DNA of 64,000 nucleotides, taken from the NCBI RefSeq assembly GCF_014647595.1, contig NZ_BMPM01000011.1, forward strand, positions 95,888 to 159,887, written 5' to 3'. The notes under the pieces are model-generated. The model was not told the origin of the DNA and searched no databases. It saw only the letters and a program-made list of their open reading frames with translations. The number at the start of each line of letters is the position of its first letter. Positions within the stretch are counted from its first letter, which is position 1. A program made the position numbers and the translations under genes. Below are positions 10,760-17,967 of the stretch, piece after piece. The stretch is from Paenarthrobacter histidinolovorans. GTDB taxonomy: Bacteria; Actinomycetota; Actinomycetes; Actinomycetales; Micrococcaceae.

Positions 10760-10849
10760 GAGGGGTTAGCTCTCGGGACTCTCTCGAGGCCAAAAGGGGT
10801 GAGAGCTAACCCCTCGGGGTGGCCAAAGGGGTGAGAGCTAACCCCTCGG
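10760..10849. repeat. Inverted repeat with a duplicated arm downstream of desD (intergenic repeat, possible terminator)
   Basis: The 15-base arm gaggggttagctctc (10760-10774) is perfectly complementary to gagagctaacccctc at 10801-10815, and the same arm recurs at 10833-10847. Each right-hand copy lies in a nearly identical unit of about 27 bases (10791-10817 and 10823-10849), itself a small palindrome (AGGGGT...ACCCCT). No T tract follows, so it looks more like a REP-type intergenic element than a plain terminator. Confidence 0.75.
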
Positions 10850-10878
10850 CGCGCGGGACGGGGGACTAGTCTGGGGCC

Positions 10879-11658
10879 ATGACGACTCGAGCCAATGAAC
10901 TCACCGCACTTGTTACTGGAGCAACTGCCGGGCTCGGTGCCGAGTTCGCCCGTCAGCTTGCCGAATCGGGGCACCATTTGGTCCTGGTAGCACGCGACGA
11001 GCAGCGCCTTAAGGAAAAAGCCGCGGAACTCGAGCGCGACTTCAGTATCTCTGCGGAGGTCCTGCCCGCGGACCTGACCACCGACGTCGGGGTTTCAGCG
11101 GTGGCGGACCGTCTCCGGGACGCTGCGAAACCGGTGGATGTACTGGTAAACAACGCCGGAATCGGGCTCTTGAAGTCGTTCGAGAACAACGAATTGGCCG
11201 AAGAACGCCGCCATTTGAGGCTGCACGTCCAAACGCCCATGGAACTGTGCCACGCTGCCCTGGAAGTGATGCTGCCCCGCGGCAAGGGCCGGATCATTAA
11301 TGTGGCCAGTGTCGCGGCCTTCGCGAACCGCGGCACGTATTCTGCGGCCAAGGCGTGGCAGGTGACGTTCAGCCGTTGGGCCAACACCACCTATGCCAAG
11401 TCCGGGGTGCAGGTCACCGCCGTGTGCCCGGGCTTCACGCATACCGAATTCCACGATCGCATGGGCATGGACAAGACCGTGGCCCCCCGCTTCCTGTGGC
11501 TCACGGCAGAGCGGGTTGTCCGGGAAGGTCTGGAGGACAACGCCAGGGGCAAAGGCGTTTCCATCCCCACCAAGCGGTACAAAGTGGTTACCTTCTTCGC
11601 GCGCATTCTTCCGGCGAAGCTGACCTCCGGGCCCCCGCGTCGGCCGTTGGAACCCTAA
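10879..11658 (+). CDS. Short-chain dehydrogenase/reductase (SDR), substrate unknown
   Basis: This is a classical SDR of 259 residues. The Rossmann cofactor motif TGATAGLG is at 13-20, the NNAG motif follows DVLVNNAGIG, the catalytic serine lies in NVAS, and the YxxxK motif is Tyr154 and Lys158 (TYSAAKA). After PG the sequence reads FTHTEF, as in NADP-dependent 'YqjQ-like' SDRs. It should oxidise or reduce an alcohol/carbonyl pair; nothing visible fixes the substrate. The ATG has no clear ribosome site, but a TAGTCT box at 10867-10872 suggests a leaderless transcript. The stop overlaps the end of the convergent TOPRIM gene by 4 bases. Confidence 0.88.
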   Translation: MTTRANELTALVTGATAGLGAEFARQLAESGHHLVLVARDEQRLKEKAAELERDFSISAEVLPADLTTDVGVSAVADRLRDAAKPVDVLVNNAGIGLLKSFENNELAEERRHLRLHVQTPMELCHAALEVMLPRGKGRIINVASVAAFANRGTYSAAKAWQVTFSRWANTTYAKSGVQVTAVCPGFTHTEFHDRMGMDKTVAPRFLWLTAERVVREGLEDNARGKGVSIPTKRYKVVTFFARILPAKLTSGPPRRPLEP

Positions 11659-12209
11659 CTTTCACGCGCAAATGCTTCAACAAGCCGTGTGAGCGGCTCG
11701 GGCGCCTGCCCCGGCGGCAGGGCCGCCACCAACAGGGGCGCGTAGCGGATCTTGTTCCCGCTGCGACCCCCGAAGAAGCGGCGTAGCTGTGCCGGTGCCG
11801 GTTTCCCGCGCTGCGAGGGCTGGCGCTGGAGGAGGCGGAACGAGGCAAGCTCACCTTGGGCGTCAATGACGTTGAGCACGGCATCGACGCCAAGGCAGCG
11901 GATGAGTTCGTCCTCCAGATCCGCGCGGCAAACCTGGAATCCGAGGTCGTCCAAGGGGCCCGAACCCAGTCCGGCCCGGCCCAGCGCGCGGGCAACGCCA
12001 CGGGACTCGCCCTCGTCGCATAGCCCAAGGAGCCGGTGGTTTGCCCCGGCCGGGCCGTAAATCTGCAGGTAACGGACTATGCTTGTGGCCCCTCCCATCG
12101 GCACCACCGACACTCGTTCCGCGGTCAGGTCATGGCCACGGCGAAGGGCGAGCATCTCGACCGCCAGCCGGTCGCTCTCGCCTTCGACCAAGACAGTCGT
12201 CGCCTGCAT
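11655..12209 (-). CDS. Stand-alone TOPRIM domain protein (OLD-type)
   Basis: The 184-residue protein starts directly with a TOPRIM fold: VLVEGESDRLAVEML carries the conserved glutamate (Glu9) and the LLGLCDEGE block (Asp65, Glu66, Glu68) gives the acidic metal-binding site. OLD-family nucleases pair such a domain with an ABC-type ATPase; here no ATPase part is present and no partner lies next to it. It may bind Mg2+ and act on nucleic acid, but the activity is not known. The second half (SQRGKPAPAQLRRFFGGRSGNKIRYAP) is basic and may contact DNA or RNA. It is convergent with the SDR gene, and its ATG shows a leaderless-type -10 box (CATACT). Confidence 0.8.
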   Translation of the reverse strand: MQATTVLVEGESDRLAVEMLALRRGHDLTAERVSVVPMGGATSIVRYLQIYGPAGANHRLLGLCDEGESRGVARALGRAGLGSGPLDDLGFQVCRADLEDELIRCLGVDAVLNVIDAQGELASFRLLQRQPSQRGKPAPAQLRRFFGGRSGNKIRYAPLLVAALPPGQAPEPLTRLVEAFARES

Positions 12210-12223
12210 GGAACCAGTATGTA

Positions 12224-13315
12224 CTAGGCTCCTTGCTCCTTGGCAGCCACTCCCTTTGCCCGCGGCGCCCTCACCAACACCGCGACCGCGATTCCCACCA
12301 CCGCTCCAACGAAGGTCTCAATGGCGCGTTCCATCACCAGCACGCCGGGATCCATGGGGGCCGCGAGTTGCGCGATCAGCAGGACCACCGGGGTGAAGAA
12401 CACCATCGCCCAGCCATAATGCCGGGCCATGAACAGCTCCGTGGGGAACTGGAAGACCATCACCACCACCGCGAGGACCACTGCGGTTTGGCCCGGAAAG
12501 TACTGGAGCGGCGACAACGGACCTGGGAAAAGCACGACGGCGACCACCACCAACCCGAGGAAAGTTCCCACAATGCGGTGGATACCGCGGTGGACGCGGC
12601 TTGGGAGGTCAGCACCGGCAAGCGGCACTGCGGCTGCGGCCATGGCCCAGTGCGGATGGCCGCTCCCACTCAGCACTCCAATGGCTCCGGCGGCACTTAC
12701 CGCCAAGGAGTAGCGGGCTGCGTGGACAAGGGCCGCCTGGCGAAGCGGTCCCCGCAGCGAGGGTACATCCCGGGCAGCGCCGACCATCCAGGTGCGGTGG
12801 CGGAACCAGCCTGCGAACCCGACCAGAATCGAGAAGGCGGCCGAGGCAGCTCCGATGAGTACCGCCGTCGTGAACGGAACGCTGGTGTGGACCGAAGCGC
12901 AGGCGCCCAACGCCAGGATGCCGAAGAACGGTCCGATCGGTTTGAGGCGGACCCGGTCCGAATACAGCGATCCGGCACCGGCAAACAGGGTAGCCACCAG
13001 CACCAGCCACCACGAATGGATGTGGTTCACGGAGAGGAATACACCGATGGTGAGTCCGCCCACCAGGATCAACGCCGCCTGTGCCTGGTGCTTGAGCCTG
13101 AGCTGGTGGGGTTCGTTGCGGCCGTACATCCCCGTCAGTGCGCCGAAGACGGCATACAGCATGAGGTCCGGGCGGCCGACGACGATCAGGAAGAGCCCTG
13201 GGAGCGCGACCCCCAGGGCTACCCGTACGGCGGACAGGCGATCGTTGTTCGCCGGGCCAAGACGGTGGAGTTCACGGGCATGCATCAAGAATGCGGGCAC
13301 AGGGAACACCACCAA
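12224..13315 (-). CDS. FUSC-family integral membrane protein (aromatic acid exporter-like)
   Basis: The 363-residue protein has two blocks of hydrophobic helices: about six in the first half (from VALGVALPGLFLIVVG to AFSILVGFAGWF) and about five in the second (AVSAAGAIGVLSG to FVGAVVGIAVAVLVRA). This duplicated pattern is typical of the FUSC superfamily (fusaric-acid/p-hydroxybenzoic-acid efflux, YccS). The second block contains DLPSRVHRGIHRIVGTFLG, a conserved FUSC segment. The role is probably export of small aromatic or amphipathic compounds; no partner membrane-fusion protein is present. The start is uncertain among a TTG at 13315, two following GTG codons, and an ATG at 13285; the GAAGA just upstream of the first cluster favours the longer form. 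Confidence 0.8.
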   Translation of the reverse strand: MVVFPVPAFLMHARELHRLGPANNDRLSAVRVALGVALPGLFLIVVGRPDLMLYAVFGALTGMYGRNEPHQLRLKHQAQAALILVGGLTIGVFLSVNHIHSWWLVLVATLFAGAGSLYSDRVRLKPIGPFFGILALGACASVHTSVPFTTAVLIGAASAAFSILVGFAGWFRHRTWMVGAARDVPSLRGPLRQAALVHAARYSLAVSAAGAIGVLSGSGHPHWAMAAAAVPLAGADLPSRVHRGIHRIVGTFLGLVVVAVVLFPGPLSPLQYFPGQTAVVLAVVVMVFQFPTELFMARHYGWAMVFFTPVVLLIAQLAAPMDPGVLVMERAIETFVGAVVGIAVAVLVRAPRAKGVAAKEQGA

Positions 13316-13434
13316 TCTTCAAAGGGTTTGTTTCCGAAATTATCAGTGCGCTGTCAACGCCGCCATAAGCCCGGTCACAACCCGTAGCATGAAGTGAGAC
13401 ATTTGGGGCCCGGAAACTCTGCGAAGATCAAGGT

Positions 13435-13905
13435 ATGCCCGTTGCATTCGTCTGCCGCACCCGTTCCAGCCTGCCGCCCCAGGAACTGTTCGATCTTTCG
13501 CGCAACATCGATGCCCACGTGGGGTCGATGACCAAGAGCCGCGAGAAGGCCATCGCAGGGGTGACGTCCGGGTTGATCTCGGAAGGCGAGACCGTCACCT
13601 GGCAGGCCTGGCACCTGGGAGTCCGGTTCCGCATGACCAGCCGCATCGTGCGGATGGAGGCTCCGGCGTCGTTCACTGACGAACAGGTGAAGGGCCCTTT
13701 CAAGTACCTCCGCCACACTCACGAGTTCCGGCCCGACGGCAACGGAACCCTCATGGTGGACACCGTGGAGTTCGCTGCGCCGTTCGGACCGCTGGGCCGG
13801 CTCGTGGAGAAGCTGGTCCTGGGCCGGTACATGCAGAACCTGATCGAAAGCCGCAACGGGTTCCTGGTGGACCAAGCGCCGCCAGCCAAGGATTCCCGGG
13901 AATGA
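13435..13905 (+). CDS. SRPBCC-family protein (ligand-binding/cyclase-like fold)
   Basis: The 156-residue product matches the SRPBCC (START-like) superfamily, in the group often labelled cell-division inhibitor or polyketide cyclase. It opens with a beta strand (VAFVCRTRSSLPPQELFDL), has the central HLGVRFRMTSRIVRMEAP strand pair, the FKYLRHTHEFRPDGNGTLMVDTVEF block, and ends with a long helix (LGRLVEKLVLGRYMQNLIESR). Such proteins bind hydrophobic ligands in a deep cavity; the ligand here is unknown. The end overlaps the following acetyltransferase gene (ATGA), so the two are probably co-translated. Confidence 0.82.
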   Translation: MPVAFVCRTRSSLPPQELFDLSRNIDAHVGSMTKSREKAIAGVTSGLISEGETVTWQAWHLGVRFRMTSRIVRMEAPASFTDEQVKGPFKYLRHTHEFRPDGNGTLMVDTVEFAAPFGPLGRLVEKLVLGRYMQNLIESRNGFLVDQAPPAKDSRE

Positions 13906-14417
13906 TCCGCCTCGCCCACTCGGACGACCTGCAGATGATGCAGGACATCGAGCGCGCCGCGGGGGAGACCTTCAGGCAACTCGGCATGGACCAGGTCGCG
14001 GACGACGAGCCATTTCCCGTGGAAACGTTGGGTGCCTACGCAGCCGCGGGACGAGCCTGGGTATCCGTCGATGGCCTCGACTACCCGGTGGCGTACCTGC
14101 TGGCGGACGTTGTTGATGGCGACGGCCACGTGGAGCAGGTCAGCGTCCACCCCGACTACGCGCACCAGGGCATCGGCCGCGAGCTGTTGCATGCAGCGCG
14201 CATCTGGGCACGCGGCCACGGCATGCAGCGTCAAACGTTGAGCACGTTCCGGGATGTGCCCTGGAACGCTCCGTACTATCGGCGCCTTGGTTTTGAAGTG
14301 CTCGACGCCGGTACCTGGGGCCCGGAGCTCGCCCACCTCATGGAGCACGAGGCCGAGTTGGGGCTGACCCGTTGGCCGCGGGTGGCGATGTGGCGTCCTG
14401 CAGTTCCTCCGGCGTAG
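13902..14417 (+). CDS. GNAT-family N-acetyltransferase
   Basis: This is a GNAT protein of 171 residues. Motif A with acetyl-CoA binding is VEQVSVHPDYAHQGIGRELL, followed by the C-terminal motif B region WNAPYYRRLGFEVL. It starts inside the stop of the SRPBCC gene (4-base overlap). The acceptor substrate is unknown; small-molecule amines or antibiotics are common substrates in this class. The stop is directly followed, with no gap, by the end of the convergent VOC pseudogene. Confidence 0.88.
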   Translation: MIRLAHSDDLQMMQDIERAAGETFRQLGMDQVADDEPFPVETLGAYAAAGRAWVSVDGLDYPVAYLLADVVDGDGHVEQVSVHPDYAHQGIGRELLHAARIWARGHGMQRQTLSTFRDVPWNAPYYRRLGFEVLDAGTWGPELAHLMEHEAELGLTRWPRVAMWRPAVPPA

Positions 14418-14835
14418 CTATTCCGCCACCAGTTCAACCTCGTAGCTGTCGGTGTTGAGCAGGTACGCGGCGTAGTGGTCCGGCCCGCCGGCATGCGGGT
14501 ACTTGGACTCAAACATCTCGTACCACCCAGCGTCCGCGCCGAGTGACCGGATCCTGTCCACGTTCTCCCGCGTGCCTGCATGAAATGCCATGGTTGACCC
14601 CGGGATCAGTCCGGCGGTGGGCCGTGCCGGTGATGGCGTCGGTTTGCTCCACCACAACGTACGTCCCACCGAGCTTCCAACTGCAGCCCGTGGGCCATTC
14701 CTGGAATGGCTCGTAGCCGAGCTGGCCCAGGAGCCAACCCCATTCTTCCCGGGCGCGCTCGAGGAACGGCACCCAAATCTCAAGATGGTGGATCGCGCCC
14801 ACTGGCCCGGGTGATGGTGCAGTTTCCTCACGCAT
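14418..14835 (-). pseudogene. VOC-family (glyoxalase-like) protein broken by a 2-base deletion
   Basis: Two minus-strand frames together make one VOC protein. The first begins at ATG 14835 (IHHLEIWVPFLERAREEWGW, then GGTYVVVEQTDAITG) and runs in frame to VNH. The second continues with AFHAGTRENVDRIRSLGADA and ends in a normal VOC C-terminus (AAYLLNTDSYEVELVAE). Restoring two bases between 14589 and 14590 would give the usual V-N-H-L-A-F-H motif. The metal-binding pattern of the fold (H at the start, H in the middle, E near the end) would be complete in the repaired gene. It is either a true recent inactivation or a sequencing error. Confidence 0.82.
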
Positions 14836-14844
14836 TTGCCGAGT

Positions 14845-15468
14845 CTACGAGGTCCGCGCCCGTTCCACATCCGCTGCGCTCGCCGGGTCGCCGGAGGCAC
14901 GGAGCCCGGCAATCACGCCGTCAACATCCGCTGGAGCACGGTTTTGGCTGAGTTTCGTCTTCGCCTCCACCCGGGTGATCACAAGTTCGACGCCGACAAT
15001 CGCCCTCAGTTGTCCGGCGATGAAGCGCTCGGGTGCTTCGTCCACCGACCACGGGCGGGGCCTGCCGGCCTCGTGGTGGTCGGAGAGGCGGCGGACGTGC
15101 CGGCCCAGCCATTCGGCGTCGTCATGAACAACAAGCTGACCGTAGACGTGTGCGGTGGAGTAGTTCCAGGTGGGCACCACACGGCCGTGTTCGGCTTTCG
15201 ATGCGTACCACGAGGGCGAAATGTAGGCGTCGGCGCCCTGGACGATCATCAGGGCTTCACCGGTGACGGGGGAGGACCACTGGGTGTTGTTCCGGGCCAT
15301 ATGTGCGTGCAGGGCTCCGTGTTCACCGACGTCCGGCTCGTAAACGAAGGGCAGGAGCGTGGCGAGCAGCCCGTCGGGAGTCATGGTGACAAGGTTGGCC
15401 GCCCCGCCGTTGTTGAGCAGGTTGCTCAGGGCCTGGTCGGAGGCCGCGAAATGCGCTGGGGTGTACAT
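14845..15468 (-). CDS. PaiB-like FMN-binding protein (negative regulator family)
   Basis: The 207-residue protein matches the FMN-binding split-barrel family of Bacillus PaiB. Typical blocks are MYTPAHFAASD at the start, LVTMTPDGLLATLLPFVYEP, LHAHMARNNTQW, and ISPSWYASK...VPTWNYSTAHVYG, which forms the flavin/heme pocket. PaiB in Bacillus is tied to control of sporulation and degradative enzymes; in actinobacteria the role is unclear. It lies just upstream, on the same strand, of the broken VOC gene (9-base gap), so both may once have been one transcript. Confidence 0.86.
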   Translation of the reverse strand: MYTPAHFAASDQALSNLLNNGGAANLVTMTPDGLLATLLPFVYEPDVGEHGALHAHMARNNTQWSSPVTGEALMIVQGADAYISPSWYASKAEHGRVVPTWNYSTAHVYGQLVVHDDAEWLGRHVRRLSDHHEAGRPRPWSVDEAPERFIAGQLRAIVGVELVITRVEAKTKLSQNRAPADVDGVIAGLRASGDPASAADVERARTS

Positions 15469-15509
15469 GTCAGCTTTCCTTTTTCAGTGTGTTCGTAGGA
15501 GCAGTGCTG

Positions 15510-16403
15510 TCATGAGTCCGACGGCGGGTTGAGCCTTACGCGGACAGCGGCACCTGCGCAGAGGATCACCGCCAGCCCGCCCACAACAGTGGTCCACGTC
15601 ATCGACTCGCCCAGCATCAGCCCGGCCCACGCGATGCTCATGACGGGCTGGACCAGTTGGATTTGGCTGACCTGGGCCATGGGTCCGATCGCAAGGCCGT
15701 GGTACCAGGCGAAGAATCCCAGGAACATGCTCACGACCCCCAGATAGGCGAAGGACAACCATTGGACCGGTGACGCTGCGGGCAGTCCGGAGCCCAGCGA
15801 GACCAGTGTCAGCACGATCATCACGGGTGAGGCCACCACCAATGCCCAGGAGATGGTCTGCCAGGCGCCCAGTTCGCGGGCCAGCAGTCCGCCCTCCGCG
15901 TAGCCGATGGCGGCGGCCAGGACAGCGCCAAGCAGCAGGAGGTCAGCCCAGTGCAGGGAACCGAAACCGCCGGATTGGACCAGGGCGAAAACCAGGGCGG
16001 CCACCACACCTACTGCCGTCAGGATCCAGAACAACGGACGGGGGCGTTCCCGGCCGCGGATCACCGCTACCGTGGCGGTGGCTGCGGGCAGTAGCGCAAT
16101 GACCACGGCTCCGTGGCTTGCCGAGGTGCTGGTGAGGGCGAAGGTCGTCAGCAAGGGGAAACCGGCAACGATTCCTCCGGCCACCACGGCCAGTCGGAGC
16201 CACTGAACCCCGCGCGGGAATCGTTGCCGAGTCAGGCCCAAGGCGAGTGCTGCGAGGGTTGCCGCCACCACGGCGCGACCTGCTCCGATAAAGAGGGGAG
16301 ACATGCCCTCTACGGCCACCCGGGTCAGCGGCACTGTGAAGGAGAATGTTAGGACGCCCAGGAGCCCCCACCAGATGCCCGTAGAAGTCTTGGTGGATAT
16401 CAC
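15510..16403 (-). CDS. DMT/EamA-family transporter
   Basis: The product has about ten hydrophobic helices arranged as two EamA repeats (first from WGLLGVLTFSFTVPLTRVAV, second from LLLLGAVLAAAIGYAEGGLL). This is the layout of drug/metabolite exporters such as RhaT and YdcZ relatives. The substrate cannot be read; the divergent MocR regulator suggests a vitamin B6, amino acid or amine link. An ATG at 16442 would overlap the MocR start codon and place the palindromic operator inside the coding region, so I prefer the GTG at 16403. The N-terminal part before the first helix is short in either case. Confidence 0.82.
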   Translation of the reverse strand: MISTKTSTGIWWGLLGVLTFSFTVPLTRVAVEGMSPLFIGAGRAVVAATLAALALGLTRQRFPRGVQWLRLAVVAGGIVAGFPLLTTFALTSTSASHGAVVIALLPAATATVAVIRGRERPRPLFWILTAVGVVAALVFALVQSGGFGSLHWADLLLLGAVLAAAIGYAEGGLLARELGAWQTISWALVVASPVMIVLTLVSLGSGLPAASPVQWLSFAYLGVVSMFLGFFAWYHGLAIGPMAQVSQIQLVQPVMSIAWAGLMLGESMTWTTVVGGLAVILCAGAAVRVRLNPPSDS

Positions 16404-16417
16404 TGGCCGCGAAAGCG

Positions 16418-16431
16418 TAGTAGCGCTACTA
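16418..16431. promoter_or_regulatory. Perfect 14-bp palindrome between DMT transporter and MocR gene (likely MocR operator)
   Basis: The sequence tagtagcgctacta is its own reverse complement and ends 9 bases before the MocR ATG. It overlaps TACTAT (16427-16432), a -10-like box that would give a leaderless MocR transcript. MocR-type regulators usually bind repeats in the divergent promoter region, so autoregulation and control of the transporter are plausible. Confidence 0.65.
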
Positions 16432-16440
16432 TTGTGACTC

Positions 16441-17856
16441 ATGAATAACGATAGCAGTTCCCGGATCGTCTCGCGAGTAAAAGACTGGATCGCCGGAGCT
16501 GCTCCCGGAGCAAAACTGCCATCCACCAGGCAACTCGTGGCCGAATACCAGGCGAGTCCCGTGACCGTGCAAAAGGCGCTGCGGACCCTCACCGCCCAAG
16601 GCTTGATCGAGAGCCGGCCGGGGGTGGGCACCTTCGTTCGCGCCTACCGCACGGCAAGGCCCTCCGACTACGGCTGGCAGACGGCTGCCCTGCGATCGGC
16701 CCAAACCGCCAGGCCACTGAACTCCGCTGCCATGCGCAGCGCCTCCAACGACGTCATAGCGTTCCACTCCGGATATCCCGATCGCGAACTCCTGCCGGAA
16801 AGGCTGGTCCGTGCCGCTCTGACACGCGCAGCCCGCGGCGATGCCGCGTTGTCGCGGCCCCCGGCGCAGGGCCTTCCGGAACTCCAATCCTGGTTCGCGC
16901 ACGAGCTCAGCACCTCCACGCCGGTGGGTGTCGCGCCGCCCCAGCCGAGCGACGTCGTCGTTCTGCCCGGCAGCCAGAGCGGACTCAGCTCGATTTTCCG
17001 AGGCTTGGTGGGGCACGGCCAGCCGCTGCTGGTGGAGTCGCCAAGCTACTGGGGTGCGCTGCTCGCTGCGGGGCAGGCCGGCGTGAACGTCATCCCCGTT
17101 CCCAGCGGCCCGGAGGGGCCGGACCCGGACGAGCTGGACCGCGCCTTTGAGGAATCCGGCGCACGGCTGTTCTACGCCCAGCCCAATTTCGCGAATCCTA
17201 CGGGTGCCCAGTGGTCCGCGGAGCGCGGCGAGGAAGTGCTGCGGATTGTGCAGCGCCACGGGGCTTTCCTTGTGGAGGACGACTGGGCCCACGATTTTGG
17301 CATCACAGCGCCGTCGGTGCCGATCGCCGCTAAGGACGATTCCGGCCACATCGTCTACATCCGTTCCCTGACCAAAAGCGTCTCTCCATCCGTCCGGGTG
17401 GCGGCGATCATCGCCCGCGGCCCGGCCCGTGAACGGATCATGGGCGCCCAGGCAGCCGAGTCGATGTACGTCAGCGGGCTGCTGCAGGCGGCAGCGCTCG
17501 ACGTCGTCACGCAGCCCGGGTGGCAAACGCACCTTCGCGGCCTCAGCCATCAACTGCAATCGCGGCGCGACCTTTTGGTCACCAGCCTCCGCGAGCACGT
17601 TCCGCAGGCGCACCTCAGCCACCTGCCCAAAGGCGGCTTGAACCTGTGGTTGCGGATGCCTGACGGGTTCGACGTCGAACGGCTCACCAAGGATTGCGAA
17701 GCGGCCGGGGTGCTCATTGCTGCCGGAACGGAATGGTTCCCCGCTGAACCCGAAGGCCCCTACGTCCGGCTTAACTACGCCGGCCCCAACCCCGGTCGCT
17801 TCCCCGAGGGCGCGAGGGTCATTGGCGGGGCCGTGGCCGCACAATTGGGGCTTTAA
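16441..17856 (+). CDS. MocR/PdxR-type regulator (GntR HTH fused to class I aminotransferase fold)
   Basis: The first ~70 residues form a GntR winged helix (KLPSTRQLVAEYQASPVTVQ, then TLTAQGLIESRPGVGTFV). The rest (about 100-471) is an aminotransferase-like domain with the PLP lysine at Lys312 (IRSLTKSVSPSVR), the NFANPTG block and the aspartate VEDDWAHDF. MocR proteins sense pyridoxal phosphate or its adducts with amines and regulate a divergent gene, here the DMT transporter. The length of 471 is normal for the family. The ATG lies 9 bases after a perfect palindrome. The exact effector is not evident; no pdxS/pdxT or gabT gene is nearby. Confidence 0.9.
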   Translation: MNNDSSSRIVSRVKDWIAGAAPGAKLPSTRQLVAEYQASPVTVQKALRTLTAQGLIESRPGVGTFVRAYRTARPSDYGWQTAALRSAQTARPLNSAAMRSASNDVIAFHSGYPDRELLPERLVRAALTRAARGDAALSRPPAQGLPELQSWFAHELSTSTPVGVAPPQPSDVVVLPGSQSGLSSIFRGLVGHGQPLLVESPSYWGALLAAGQAGVNVIPVPSGPEGPDPDELDRAFEESGARLFYAQPNFANPTGAQWSAERGEEVLRIVQRHGAFLVEDDWAHDFGITAPSVPIAAKDDSGHIVYIRSLTKSVSPSVRVAAIIARGPARERIMGAQAAESMYVSGLLQAAALDVVTQPGWQTHLRGLSHQLQSRRDLLVTSLREHVPQAHLSHLPKGGLNLWLRMPDGFDVERLTKDCEAAGVLIAAGTEWFPAEPEGPYVRLNYAGPNPGRFPEGARVIGGAVAAQLGL

Positions 17857-17859
17857 CAG

Positions 17860-17907
17860 CCGCAGCCACCAACCTCAAGGAGAGCGCCTTGGGGCTGGTG
17901 GCTGCGG
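17860..17907. terminator. Hairpin between convergent MocR and MHS transporter genes
   Basis: An imperfect inverted repeat (ccgcagccaccaacctcaagg at 17860-17880; ccttggggctggtggctgcgg at 17887-17907) has two mismatches near the loop end. There is no long T run, but its position between two converging stops fits a shared terminator. Confidence 0.7.
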
Positions 17908-17967
17908 TGGGCGGCACGATGCCGCGAACTATCGGAATCGCTGTGCAGAAGTTGCAGGCAAAGGGTC

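Noticed and set aside
14590..14600. Programmed frameshift in the VOC gene
   Set aside because: There is no slippery run or stimulatory structure at the junction, and the family does not use frameshifting. A deletion explains it better.
16429..17844. Long open frame antisense to the MocR gene
   Set aside because: It mirrors the codon bias of the real gene and shows no motifs, and the plus-strand protein is full length with all conserved blocks.
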